Below are positions 12,976-27,100 of a stretch of 64,000 nt of DNA, in pieces. Each line of letters begins with the position of its first letter. Position 1 is the first letter of the stretch. The notes under the pieces were generated by a model that was not told the origin of the DNA, ran no database searches, and saw only the letters and a program-made list of their open reading frames with translations. Source of the DNA: Glandiceps talaboti (taxonomy: Eukaryota; Hemichordata; Enteropneusta; Spengelidae); NCBI RefSeq assembly GCF_964340395.1, contig NC_135554.1, positions 7,707,975 to 7,771,974 on the forward strand. Reading direction: 5' to 3'. Made by a program: the position numbers and the translations under genes.

Positions 12976-15132
12976 ACACAAACCTCCCGTGACGTGGCAT
13001 ATGTGCATGGTACAGTGGTTACATTTAACATTTAATAATAGACTCCTTAATGTATAGAATGTCAAAGCAAGGTGTTTCAACTAAAATCCGATGTGGTAAA
13101 AGTGGCTAGATGCCTTTATTTACCTCTATTTTCATCGGTTTGTGTCGTTTGTTTTGTGAAGGTGGCGATCATCCACAATAAAACAAACGACACAAAGCAA
13201 TGGAAATAGAGGTAAATAATGGCATATAGCCACTTTCAAAACATCATATTTTAATCAGATTTGTATACACCTAAAGCGCTTGGTTTTTACCATGTGACTT
13301 CTAAGTAATATTCCAGTAGCATCAATCAACTTACAAAAATAGTAGATTAACAAAACAAATACTAACCTCCCACATAACTTGTATCTGCGATGATGTTTGC
13401 GGAGTGATTTCAGTGATTATTGGTGAACCTAAAGGGTCTGTGAATTAATTAATAATCAATTAATGATCAGGCATACACACAGGCGTCATTGAAAGCTAGC
13501 TGCATACATAACACCCATTAATGTTTTCGTCTTTTACATGAAATCTTGCTTTGCAGGAAATACCATGAAATACCACTTGTAAGGAAAGCTTGCCGTTGCC
13601 TGTGCAAATATATATTATCACAGTACCATTTCTACATTTGAAAAGTTGAGTTCAATGATATATTTACAGGAATCACCTCTGTTGAGCAACGTTTTGATAA
13701 TACTTACAGTCACACGATGTTCTTGCAGTTACATTTGGACTTAAAGCACCATCACCACCTACACCAGGTCTGTAGGTCTTTACAGCAAACATGTAGTCCG
13801 TGTGGGGTGATAAAGCATCGACTACTAAAGATGTTTGACTTGGAAGGACAACTTGAGGATACGCAGTATAGTTCTCATTGGTCTTTCTGTACCATACTTC
13901 ATACTTTTCTATCTGACCATCACCAATATCAATACCACCTCTCCAGGAATTCCAATTGACAGACATTTGTGTTTTTCCAATGCCAGTTATCCATGGCGCA
14001 GTCGTCAATTTCGGTTGTACTGAGGATATAAATTTGATGAACGTGTCATTTCATATTCTGTTGTTAATGATATTTTATGTTTAATTTGAGGCTTAGAAGT
14101 ATGTTGCTGTACGGCCTAATAGAAAATATTTTTTGGTTCCGATTACGCTCAATTTTAGCATATGCGGGGTAGGTAGATTGTTTATCTGTTTTTATTATAT
14201 ATATATATTTTCTGAGTGAGTGTCTAGTTCAGGTTTTCCATTGTTTTCCAAATGGCCGCGCTCTTATTTATTTCTTCCTATCGGATGTACAGTCATTGCA
14301 GATTGGAAGAACAGTTTTATATTGTCTTTTTACGTTGACGTCAGTATCCGCATCCAGTGTTTCTCGTGAGACTTAAACATATTTTTGCCATTTTATTTTT
14401 TTCTAGAATACGTAAACAAATGTTTATGTTCGGCGGTGAAAAACTAGGTGGGGTCGGGAAACGGGAACCAAACAAATTATTTTTTAGGCTTAAACATGTT
14501 TATGAGTACTAATATATGTGCTTGGAATTTCCGTCATTGACACAAATCTCAGCTACTGTCTCTTGAAGTAAGTATGTAAGACGTGTTTTAAAACAACTTA
14601 CCAAATGCAGTGGCTGTAATTACTTCTTCCCTTCGTGTATCTCCGCTATACGTGGCAACACATGTAACATTTTCTCCATTAGTAATAATCACGCCATTAA
14701 ATGTGTGTATGTAAAGATAGTTAGGATGTAGTCCTTCACTAGTTGATGTAGGACCATATGTATGTGATTTGGTTACTATAGTGACAGTTGTCATTACATT
14801 ATAAGCAACTGAACATATAAAAGTGGTAGCTTGATCGGAATTGGCTTTCTTTACAATGTTTTGGGAAAAAAAGGAAAACGAGGGGAGACCATCTGAAACA
14901 AAGTAATAAATGAATATATTTACATTAGGGATTGAAGAGTTCCGTAAGTGGAAATAACAAAGGATCTTTCAGACTAGTTAAAACGTTTGTCAAACTTGAA
15001 AAGTCGTACGAGTCCCAAAATCGACGACAACTACTTCATTCCACTGCTGTCACCGCATTGATAATTCATTGTGACGGAAATATGGAGGATTCCCACTAGT
15101 AAAATCACACTCAATTTCTCTGAAGGCACCGA

Positions 15133-15184
<52 letters not shown>

Positions 15185-18100
15185 TCTGTGTGACCAATTA
15201 CCTATAATTTCTTTTCCATCGCAACAAATAATCACTGAATGGTTGTCAAAAGCGATTCAACCGAAGTGCAGAGTTATGGAAGTGCTGGGATGTGACAACA
15301 GCGGTTACGGTGGGGTGCCAAAGTCGTAAATATAATGCAACGTCAGATAATAATAATAATTATGGTATAATGTCACCCTTCTCCACACCATTTTTAAAAT
15401 GTGTCTCCGACCATGCCAGTTTGTAAAATGTGCCATCCCACCCATCTATTCCCCGGGCATCTCCACTTATCACTGAAAGCTCCCACATGCAAGCACCAAT
15501 TGTAATGCAACAATCGCATTACAAGATCCCTACAATTTGTTATGCTTACATTATGCTCTTCACCGAGATGTATATCTATACTTTTCTTAATGCGAAAGAT
15601 CTACATAAAAAATAGTATCCTTCTTCAACTTCAGTAATGCGTTACCTGTTTGGCAATTTTGTCCGATAAATCCATCTACACACATCGACGAGCAAGAACC
15701 GGAAGTCCTGTCACACGGTTGTTGACAATTACAACTTAAACAATCACCACTCTGAATAAATTTGTTGTACTCACAACCTTGATAAATGACAATAACATAG
15801 CTGTAAGTGAAAGAAAACAATAGACGAGCCCAGCAAATATGCAGCTAATATGGGACGAAATTCCTAGCCGTTCGTTTGTGCGTCATAATAACTCATTTCT
15901 TTGACATCCAAATCCGATTTCAACCAAACCTGGTACAAAGGTAACATATTTGGGAAATGTGTATGTTAATTGTTAATTGTGTAGGAGATATGCAATTTTA
16001 CAAAATAATAATGGTAGGCACATATATACTGACAAATTTATCTTTACTGGATATAGGTGGTTGATTCATCCAGTTTCGTTTTTGCATTCAAAACGCTGGT
16101 GACAGTGTCACCAAGGGAAAAACATGATGACAGAAATGACTTAAATCGCAACATTTCGATGAACCAATTTGTTAGTAGAGGCATGGTAAGAGATCTAGAG
16201 TACCGATAGCAAATTCTGGCGATGATCCCGAATCCAATATACGTCAATTTTCCCGCAGTGTTTTCGTGTTGCATCATCACAATCTCACTGGTGAGGTAAC
16301 AACGAAGTTTATTTATAATTTCTATATAGTTGAAACCTTTTGCTCTTTTTGGCCAAAGTTTCTGAGTTTCTGGCCATAGTTTCTGAGATTGGGAAATCCA
16401 AAGCAGAATGCGTTCCAAGTTTAATTAATCAGAAGGAATGTTTGGAAGAAAAGATGGCCATCAATACGAGTGGGCAGTTGTAACGCAACGCATATTTTGA
16501 GCTCGACAACGACCATGTCTTTGTTTTTTAATTTTTAATTTTAAAAATAAGGTTTACATGTGTGGATGGCCTTTTTTTATACATTTATCAATCATACTTT
16601 TGTTAGATAATTGTTTTGGTAGAGGTTGTGAGCTATGGCAGAATGTGTACTATTTCAATTAACTGAGTCATTTAAATATATCACTGATTTTCACATAATG
16701 TGACGTCTGTTATCTTGTTTTTTATGAAGCAGCTATTTTTTGAACAGGACTTACATCATTTATTACAAGGAAATGTGTTATACGTAGGTCAACTTCTTTT
16801 ATTTACTACCGTTTTTGTTTTATAAATATCTTATTTCAATTCAATGCAGATGATAAAACTTGAAGATATGCAATATATTCCTCCCTCCATCAATTTCTGC
16901 TTCATTGAAGACAACTGCACAGACAAGCCAAATATAACCTGCAACTGCTTCGCAAATGCACTTGCTGTACAGTTTTAAGTTAAAAGAACAGTAACTGCCA
17001 TAATTAATAGACTGAGTGACAGGTTTGAAAAATAACAAAAAATGCTTCGTCGCACCACTTTAGACAAAATGTTCTGACAGAAACAACATGCTCTGTTTTA
17101 AAAAACGATGATGACTTTTTGCAAATTACATGTCACAATTACAAACTAAGTAAAATATGTGTGCTTTGTCATGGTGCAACATATGTGCCAAATCATACGA
17201 AATTGAAGTTTGCATTCTTCAGCTATAGCCTACTAGTCGAAATAATTAATTATGCGAAAAACCAAAAGCTACATCAATAAGCTTACTATACGTATTGTTT
17301 TGGTTGATGTATTGTGCACCAAAACATATCACTTTTAAGCTTGCAATCTAAGATTTGGCCTTTTAATCAAAAGTCATTACATATGCAAATAGTTTGTGGG
17401 CGACATATGGTGACGCCTTTTTTCTTTTCAGATTTGAATTAATGTATTGCTACATATTCTATACACCTCCGAAGTTCCGTTTGGAATATACTGAAACTAG
17501 AGGACCTCATTAATTAATCGTACCATACGTCAAATTGTTTATTTTTTATTGGTAACTTTTGTCAAATACACTTTAAAGAGGAACAGACACAAGGATGTAT
17601 TTACCTGAGCTGCATAGATATATCCTTAGGCACGCCAACAAACTTGTTAAATAAAGCAATTTTACAGCTCTGAGTGTGACCTCTCCGAGTATACATCTGA
17701 CTTAAAGTACAGAGGTTTGAGCAGCAGCGTAATATTAAGAAGATTTTAATGCCATGGTATAATTTGTCATTTGTAGTGCGTTATTTAAGTGCCTTGCGTA
17801 TTGGGAATCTTTTAAAGTTCGTATTTCCATTTTAAGGCATACACCATGTGTATATTTTTATATTGTATTTTCATCTATATTTCAATATATGTTTATATGT
17901 TTAATGTATTGAACCACGTCACCGTAATTTCTCTCACGTGAGCTATTATTTTGTGTATCTTGTATTTATTTTCATATGTATGTAGGTCTTTTATCTTTAT
18001 ATGCGCCTCACTTTGATAATGCTTCATTTGCCTTATGTTTGCACACATTTACCTTCACAAGTGCATGATTTGCCTTATGTTAGTCTTTTATATTTACACT

Positions 18101-21100
18101 CGCGTCACGGCATGCATCATGTGTGTAATTCATTTTCACGCGTGTGTCACTTATTTTGGTGATGCCCCATTTACCATGATTATGCATGTGTCATTTATTT
18201 TTATACTTGTGTCATTTTTACCTCCAGTACGGGGAGGTATTGAAATGGCGATGTGTGTCTATGTGCATAATCTCGGAAGGATAGCAGAAATATACACCCG
18301 AGTTCATCTCGAGTAACTTCTGCTATCCTACCGTGATACGGCCGTGATATCATCCCAAGGTATAGACAAGGTATGATATATTTACCTATATATGTACATA
18401 GATCCAAGTTGCAATAATTGTACCGCTTAATTTGATTGTGAGGCTTCCTTCTTGTTTTTGTGCTTGTTTAAGTTCCGATGTTTAACCAAGGGCTTGAGGC
18501 AACAATTCTGGTGTCTATAACAATATTGAATAACGCCGTGAATATAGACAACATCAACAAGTTCCGTCAAGTTCTTGTTTATCATTATATTCAGTATCTT
18601 GAATCGATAATTAATATCTAAGTAAACTCGATCGAATCGCGCTGGAATACAAATAAAATAAACGGGACACTGCCAGCTGTGGAGTGTACCGATTGAATAG
18701 CGCCCCCCAACGGTCGTATAATTTACTTCTCTGTCTTGTCGCGCGATCGCGAGATCAAATGATTCGAATCTTGGAATTTGAAAATTCAACCTCCACGAGC
18801 TCAGCATTTGCTCAGTTTGCTCAATTTGCTAATTTCCGTCGTAAGCTTGAAACCACATCGCCCTCGTTCACGGACACCCTAGGCCCCTCTGTATTACAAG
18901 TTTGAGCAAGGCCAAGCAGCGGAGCGCGTCAGCTGTCGCAAGCGCACTAAGCGTCGAGTTTGCACCATGTCTATCCGTATACTTTCTTTTTTCTTTATTC
19001 TTTTTTGGAGTCTTCCATATTTATATAAACTTTTTTTCTGCGATTATTATAAAAATGTTTCATTTTTTTAAAGACCAGAAAGTGTACAAGTACATACATA
19101 TAATACTTTTAATTAATCCATTTATGGCCTTATACCCAAAATAACAAATATGTGTAGACGTATACGTATAATGAGTTTATCAAAATATACTATAAATAAA
19201 GAAGTAAGTATGTAAGTGTGACTAATAGCTAAGTTGGGCCTTTATCACATAAATACGTGCATATCTTCTACTGTGTAACGTCAAACAGGGGTGATTTCAG
19301 AGCATATCACCCCTGTTCTACCGAACTATTTTCTCTCCGTACTGTTCGAATGTTCGTGCCAATCCTACGCTACGTACGATCAAGTTTATCGTAATTAATA
19401 ATTACGTGCTTTCAAAACGTAAGGGGCAACATCAAAAGTTCAATATAATATATCTAACTTAATTGCTTAAGTTAGGTCCCAGACCCCCCCACCCCCCCCC
19501 ATCTAACTTAACTGACCTAAAATTGAAAATCGTTTCAGACTCATACTGTATACTTCCACATTCAAACAACGTACCAATATAATATACTGAATTATAAATA
19601 AAATAGAAAACCATTTTAACTCAGAAAAATACTTTTATTGAAGACCAACAGAACACAACAACACTGAATTTACACGTCAAGTCACATTGATTACTAATAC
19701 TGGTATGTCTGGTTTCACTTTCTTTTTTGAAATGGGAGACATTTCGTGACTGGGTGTAAGCTTAGGCTCATCAGCAACACTTTAATCGGATGATTTTTGT
19801 TTAACTGAAAAATACAGGGCCGGTCGGGAAAGTGTAGGAATCGCCTTTGTTAACTAGTTCGACTAAATTGATTGTACAGATAGATTTGATTCATAAAACT
19901 TGACAAGGTGTTTTGCAAACAGCAGGATACCACTTCCCATTAAAGGCCATTCCAAAGATTAGATCGGATGAAGTAACCATTTTCACTGGAGTAAAGAACT
20001 ATTATATGTAGTAACATTGCAATTCAAACTGTAAAACATTTAACTGTCTCTGCAAAACATAGTTTCAACTAGAAATTGTATTTACCAGCTCTCACGCTTT
20101 TTAGCCTTCAAGTTGTTTCTGTCGAGTCGTATATATTCGCACGTTTCCGTTGATTTTGACTGTGACATCGCACCACGACAGTGACACGTTGACGCGGCGG
20201 CCACGGCTTTCACATGCATGTTCCAACTATCATCTACAAACATCTATAAATCTGTTTGAAATTGCTAAACTATTGCTGAATAATTATTTCAGGCGATCGA
20301 ACTTTTGATTTTCACGAAGGATTGAATCAACATCAGTCGAACGATCAACTTGTTGCGAGTGTAGAAATAAACATTCGCAAAACCACGCTATCTACGACAA
20401 TTTAGTCCAAGTTGAGAGGTCACATCAAACATGACATCTCATCGGTAATTTCCGGATTTACATTCGTATTAGTTTCACGTTATAACTAACTTAGAACCTT
20501 CGCGTAGGTGGATTTCGGCAACGTCCTCTCCACATAGTCTATTGAAATATATTATCGTGAAGGTCCTTTAAAATTTACCACTCCGATTGCACGATCGTCT
20601 CTGATCACGTACCCACTGTGACTTCGTTAACTTTCAAACATATTTTTTAACGTATTTCAAAATACACCGGCCCGGGATTTGCCCTGTTGTTCTTTGATAT
20701 TTAACTCCCAAATCTTGTTCGCTATAGTTTCAGAAAGTCGTTCGAAGGGCATTTATAAATTGTGTGAGGAGAACATATATGGACCAGAAAATTGTACGAA
20801 CCCTTCGTGTCTCGACGACGCCAACTGATGAAATGTGCGTACGCACACTTTGGATACCCACCTCGTTCCCAAACACCTATTTTGCAGCAAATTTGAAAGC
20901 TGAACCGCGTACCGCTGATAAATCGGATCGACTGTACGCAGTTTTTTAGGTAAAAGCAGCCTTGAAATCGTACTAAATTTGCCAAGTATGGCGTTAAATC
21001 GTTTTTGACGGTTGAGAAATCATTTTGGCCAAAACCCCCCCACCCCCAAACTAAAGCAATTAAGTTTTTTTGTAAACATCGATCTTTTGACGTCGCCCCT

Positions 21101-24100
21101 AAATGTATCCAAGTTGGATGGCATGAGTTTGATACGTAGAGGTACTTTTATTTTTATTTGATACATTTTATTCTTTTTAAAAATCACGTAGATTATCGAT
21201 GTAGCACACTAGCAGCCGGCAAGCTTACTTCCGATTTTCCGTCGAGCTCAGATCTCCGAACTTACACAACCCGGGAAAATATGATTAAAATGACGACACA
21301 AAAGTCGTATGCAGACAAATTCTACTTACGTTTTAAACTAAATTCGATATTACATGTACATCGCAAGGTTATAACCGATAATTTTGGTTGAGAAACCACA
21401 GAACACTACTATGACTGCGACCGATACCGTGTAAGCTTGACCTCGCGACAGGTCACGCGATACGGTAATTTGCATAGCTGTTGGACGACAATTTTTTTAT
21501 ACGCGATGAAGAATATAGATAAAATGATACAGTATTCGTAAAATACGAATAAAAATTTTTAGAAAAATACGGGGAAATACTTAGTTATGTGATAAATATA
21601 TAATTCCATGAAATCAATGTTAGTTTTACGTCATAATGCTCCTCGTATGATTACGCGGACTACAAATTCTCGCCTACCGGCTCGAATTTGTATTAGTCCG
21701 CGGAATCATACTCGGAGCATTATGACGTAAAACTAACATTGATTTCATGGGATTATATATAATTATTACCTGTATGAAATCGTTATCATTTTCGAGTTTC
21801 ACCAGAATTGTTGCCCCGTGCCCCTGGTTTAACTGAAAGCAAACGCTACAATTCCTATTGCGCAAACTCAAATAGACGAGAGAGATCTCACGCTGAAGGC
21901 GTTGGCGACTGCATGCTTTGCTACTTTTGCCGATTTTGACGGGATTGGTGTACCTCTGAACATTCCTTAGGCTTTGTGGGCTCCGTGTATGTAATATAAT
22001 TAAATGTTGGCGTTACGAACGTCCGATTTTTTTGGCACGGAAAGCGTAATGTACAGCAGAAAACTTTGCGATCCTACAATACATGTAATTCCACACCACA
22101 TGTTTTTAATTTGCTGTCTTTTTACGATATAACAAAGCTGGCCAACATGTCATGGAGAATTGTCTTCTTTAGACTACATCCAGCATTGGGTCCCCAGTGC
22201 AGTGTCAAATTACAAGCTTATTCAATAATATTATCTCTAATATTACTAATCCACTTCTGTACGGAAAATATCCGACCACAGCGAAGTCGGGTGCATCATT
22301 TTTGGCTTGTGAGTATCCACATACTCAACCAATGGAATTGCTCAGTTTGATTCTTATTCTCGTTTCCGTTTCTCTGATTGGCTGTTCTAAAATGTGTATG
22401 CATAACAGGTGTGCAGTGTCAAACATATTACTAGTATTTGGCTGAACCATTCTACCAAAAAACTCTGATATCAACCTTTGCAACTGATGTCAAAAGATTT
22501 GTAGGTTGCCGCATTATGCTTTAGGGACGTTTTCCTTGATGAAGCGTGATTTTCTCATTCGATGTGTATATCAGATATCGCAAGTCTATCGAGGTGTTGT
22601 CTATGACACCAACCTCCAACTCCCTCTTCGGTTGATGTCTTGGACAACACCTCGATCGTGCGATATCTCACAAAAACCTATATCTACTAAGTGTGCTTCT
22701 TTACGGACAGCTTACCAGTAGCTTGGAAACAGTTTGGTATACCATTAGCTGTAGATTCATCATAACAACAACCACTTGTAACACAATCATCAATATCAAG
22801 TTCTCCACAACTTACACGATTTCCAGGTGTTATGTCACATTCATCTTGTCAGGGAAAAATCAGAAAGTGAATTAATGAACATGCTATTAGGAGATTATGT
22901 AGGTTGGATTAAATATTAGTGTACTTTAATTTTATATCATTTTATATTATATATGTATGACAATTTAAGACTTCTCATATAGTGAAGTCAACAACAATGT
23001 TCATTGTCGTTAACTGATAAAAAGAGGTGTGAAATTTGCTACCGCGCGGTTGTTGAAATATCAAAAAGTTTACTTTTACGAAAGGAGCAAGACTTTTAGT
23101 GTATTTACGCGCAGTGGGTGCTATGTAGTTTACAAGGCAGATATATTATAGAAACAAATAGAAACAACTACAGATAAAAGTATACTTTTTCTACTTACAT
23201 GGTAAAAAACAGTATCGATTTCGATACTTAGAATCAACTTCGTGAAACCAACAACAACCCCTGGCTAGACAGTCATTTCTCCACAGTCTGTTACCACAGG
23301 AAGATGAATTAACCTTCTGTATGGAGCATCTCTCTATGAAGTAATAGAACGTTAGAATATGAAGTTTATATACATATGAAAATTAAATCAATCAATCAAT
23401 TAATCAATCAATCAATAAATCAATCTATCAATCAATCAATAAAACAGCCAGTCAGTCAGTCAGTCAATCAATCAATGAACCAATAATGAATTATACATAT
23501 TACCACATAAATACTTGCAAATAGAAATAAACAATGCATTTTCGAAACTAACTGGCAAATGCATGACTTTACTTTATGTACTTCCTTTGGCATGAGTCTG
23601 ATGTGCACAGATTCTGCAATTTGTGTAGCAGCTAACGGCTCACTTTCTTCGAGCTCGCCTTTGTAAGTATCAAATCATTTTACGTAACGAATGTAAATAA
23701 CAAAAAAATACCCAAGTCGTCATATTTAGACAAGTTTTACTTGCATTTTAAAACTAAATTTGCTATTAAATCACAGGGCCATGTTTGATAATATTTACTG
23801 AGAAACCACTATACACTCTTCGATCATGCCTGATGCTTGACCTCGCGAAAGGTGATGAAGGAAAGCCACGCGGTTACGTACTTTATGTAGCCACTGAACG
23901 TCATTTTTCATACATGATGGATTAAAATTGGAGAGAAAATATGTTTTAAATATATTGAAATCTACACAACAACACAACACAATGGTATGGGGGAAGTCAC
24001 CTTTATTTGTAGTCGACAATAAACAATTATCCTGTACATAAAAATAAAAAAAGACGAAAATATGATCATTATAGTAATAAAGATTTGTAATATACAATGT

Positions 24101-27100
24101 GACACCATATATCATAACATGTCATATTCAAAATCACAGCCTCGTACATGGATTTAAACTCCAATAACGCCCGTGGCTGTTTTGTACACTTAAAATTAAA
24201 TCAAACCTATGTAAGAAAACAAAAACAAAAACAAAAACAAAAATATATGAGGGAGTTTACTAGTTCATGTCATAATGAACTAGTTCTCTACTCCTAGAGC
24301 CATAGCTTTAGCTACTCTACTTTTGGCTTCTTGATTGATAACTACACAGCGTTCGAAGGCATTGATTTTCAGTCACCCGGTGTTTTATCAATAATGCAGG
24401 GATACATGAACTTAAGGTAAAGGTGTCAAGGTTGCACCCCCTCCACGGAGGGAGAGTTCTGAATATTTAGTTGCGTCGATCCACTTAACGGGAGTACAAC
24501 CTTGAATGGTTCTACAAAACTTGCATGAGTTAAAGATGTCAGTTCCAGAGTCTGGTAGAGATGTTGACATGTTTGTGGTCACATATGAAAACAGTGGGTC
24601 TGTTGACTCGGTACACACGTTTTTTTTTTCAGGCCAGTCATATTTTGGGAGTTTTCTGAATATATTTTGATTTCTTGTCGTATCAAATCCTTTAGATATC
24701 CCTGGACGTAGGTATGCTTTGTTGTCTATGCTCTGTATGATCCAAAGATGGGCTGTGTTTTCAGACTTTGATGAAAAAAATGCTTCTTTTTCATTTTGAA
24801 AAGTGCACGCATGCTGATAATGTTCATTTTCATTGTCTATGTCCTCTGCCTTTAATTATTTGGCGGATTCTTACAGCAGAAAAGTCCATGGCCAGTGTAT
24901 TGTTATGGCTATAATGATGTTACTCTTTTTGGTGGGATCTATTATACACAGTGGAATAAGACAATGATTACTTTCTTGTCGTTGTGTTACAAATTGTTTG
25001 GTTATGTAGTTTGAGTTTCATTGTTGTAATATGAGCAATGTGACCAATTAGTCGTTCTACATCATATGTACATGTGTTTATGGTGTCTTGCAGGAAGTTA
25101 TTCAGAACCTTCAAATTGTGTCTCAAATTGCAGGGTTGTGATAGTGTAACCACGAGGTCTGAAAAACGGGCACGCTGGAGTAACTCACTCCTAGCGTCAT
25201 TCTTTCCTCACAAAGAATCAGGCTGGCAGACTGTGTTCTCGGTCTACCTACACATCCGTATCGACGTTCAATCTCAACTTCCTTGGGGGAATTGTCGAAA
25301 TCACCCCACGTCACTGTAGCCATGTATATGTGTATGGCCTTGTATACGTACGTGGCAGAGTAGACGTGCTTGCAGATGTGGTGATATGGTGCACGCATTT
25401 CGACCAACACCATCCTGCAAAAACAATGTAACCCACCTACGTCGTGTGCACCAGAAAAACGCTGACGCACCAATAACAAATGAATTACATACTCAGCCAT
25501 TTAATATGAACATTCGTTCGAATATTTACTCCTTTTACATCTCTTTGACGATAGAAGTGGCTAGTAAGATCTCAAAAAGTGCCGAAATGGGAACGTTTTC
25601 AGTTCTGACTATAATTTCAAAGGTCCAACTTTACAAACACCGCCATATGTGATCGCAAAGTCCAATAGGTCATCCGGTGTATGTAAATCGCTAACCTTTT
25701 GATGTACTTCAAGATAACTTATGTTTGTCATTTGATATGATGTATTACAGCACAAACAACATTGTGTACAGCTGGTCGCCATTCCTATGGCTTGTTCGTT
25801 CGGACAAATTTCTTTTGTGTACTCAGATGATATGTTAATTTATGTAGCTCACCCTTCCCTTATTTGACTGTATCCATAGAAGTAAAATCTAGATGATTCT
25901 CTATACCCAATGAATTCCTCCACCACTTGCCGAGGCAACCGACGCTCTCTACATCAAGTCTGAAGCTTTTGTCCAGTCAGCTGATGGTGGTGGTGGTGGT
26001 GGTGGTGGTGGTGGTGGTGGTGAAACTGAAACATTTGACATCTCGGCCGGTGTCCTAAAGGGTGGCACACTTGCTCCATATCTATTCGTAATTGTGCTGG
26101 ATTATGCAATGAGGAGTGGCTTGGTAAAGATGACACAGCATTAGGTTTTACAACCACACCCGCTCGGAGTAGAAGATATCCTGCAAAGGTCTTAACTGAT
26201 ACTGACTTTGCTGATGACAGTGTATTACTCTCCAATGCATCCTGCCAAGCCCAAGAGCTCCTGCTCAGAGTCGAATTGGAATGAAACTCTTTTTTGGCCT
26301 TAATATCAACACTTCAAAAAAAAGTTTGTCGCATTCACCTTACGTAACACAATATCAAAACCACATCTGGACAGAAACTTGAACATGAGGAACACTTCTT
26401 ATACCTAGATACTTGCATTGTTAATAGTGAAAAAGATATTACAACAAGGATGGTAAAAATATGGACAGCCTGCAATAGGTTAAAATAGATATGGAATTCA
26501 ACATTGCCTGTACATCTAAAACGAAGATTTTTTCAGAGTAGTAGTTTAATCAGTCTTAATTTATGGTGCAAAGACATGGAAAATTACCAATAGTATGCAA
26601 GAACGATACTGTCAAGTAATTTAGCTGTTACCTCATTGGTCAACCAAATTAATCTAATTTTGGGCACATCTCTTGTCATGGCATGTAGAAAAATAATTCC
26701 CAGTCGCCCTTTTGAACTTCAATTATTTTGACCCCCCCCCCCGTTCAACACCCATTGTTTTCATGGTCCCCCCAATTTCTACCCAGTTGCCCCCCTCACC
26801 CCCTAATAATAAATCTAATACTAGCCAAAGAATAGATGCCAACATTATCAGTTTAGGAAAATAACCGATGCAAAACAGGCAGATTCACATCTTAAATAAT
26901 ATTTGCAAGAGGCGATCATTCGAACAATCTGTATTAATGTCCTTGTATGTTGTTTTCTAATATTTTCCTAAAGTAAAGTAAAGATATTGCAATTGCAAGA
27001 ACATATTAAAGTACCCTTACTTGGGAAACTGCATTTCGGTATGCCACTGCTAACACTTGAGTCGAAGCAACAATGCGATTCCCCACATCTAGTTTGTGCA

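Larger units (their letters stand above)
15778..22715. other. 6.9-kb intron between RPTP exons 4 and 5
   Basis: No exon is required here by phase. It holds decayed core units of the hairpin-ended family at about 17150-17400, a dispersed repeat at about 17870-18000, degenerate short tandem repeats at about 18000-18220, a small hairpin at 18277-18334, a foldback-II-related repeat at about 20130-20610, a direct repeat at about 21200-21510, a long palindrome at 21605-21751, and a hairpin at 22573-22669. The rest is unassigned. Confidence 0.6.
23334..27020. other. 3.7-kb intron between RPTP exons 2 and 3
   Basis: Holds an (AATC)n tract at 23384-23474, the direct repeat copy B at 23620-23945, an (AAAAAC)n tract at 24217-24243, and a short hairpin at about 24258-24284 (ACTAGTTCAT/ATGAACTAGT). 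About 1 kb of unassigned sequence at 24.4-25.5 kb has broken minus frames. A decayed reverse transcriptase lies at 25920-26610. Confidence 0.6.

Noticed and set aside
15050-15235. Poly-Asn frame
   Set aside because: Translation of the (TTA)n tract in an intron of the RPTP gene.
16044-16418. 124-codon minus frame with a repeated QKLWP
   Set aside because: No good splice sites, no recognised domain; phases of RPTP exons 4 and 5 join without it.
16853-16977. Plus-strand frame after a CAG, Cys-rich ([15 protein letters not shown]) with stop
   Set aside because: It looks like a small terminal exon, but no donor partner or neighbouring exon was found on the plus strand and it lies inside the RPTP intron.
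18750-18775. GATTCGAATC as a possible tRNA B box
   Set aside because: No matching A box, acceptor stem or cloverleaf could be built around it.
23384-23474. CRISPR-like short repeats
   Set aside because: Simple AATC microsatellite without spacers; eukaryotic context.
24412-25500. Broken minus frames with some conserved-looking stretches
   Set aside because: Possibly an old DNA transposon, but no motif could be named; left as unassigned intron sequence.
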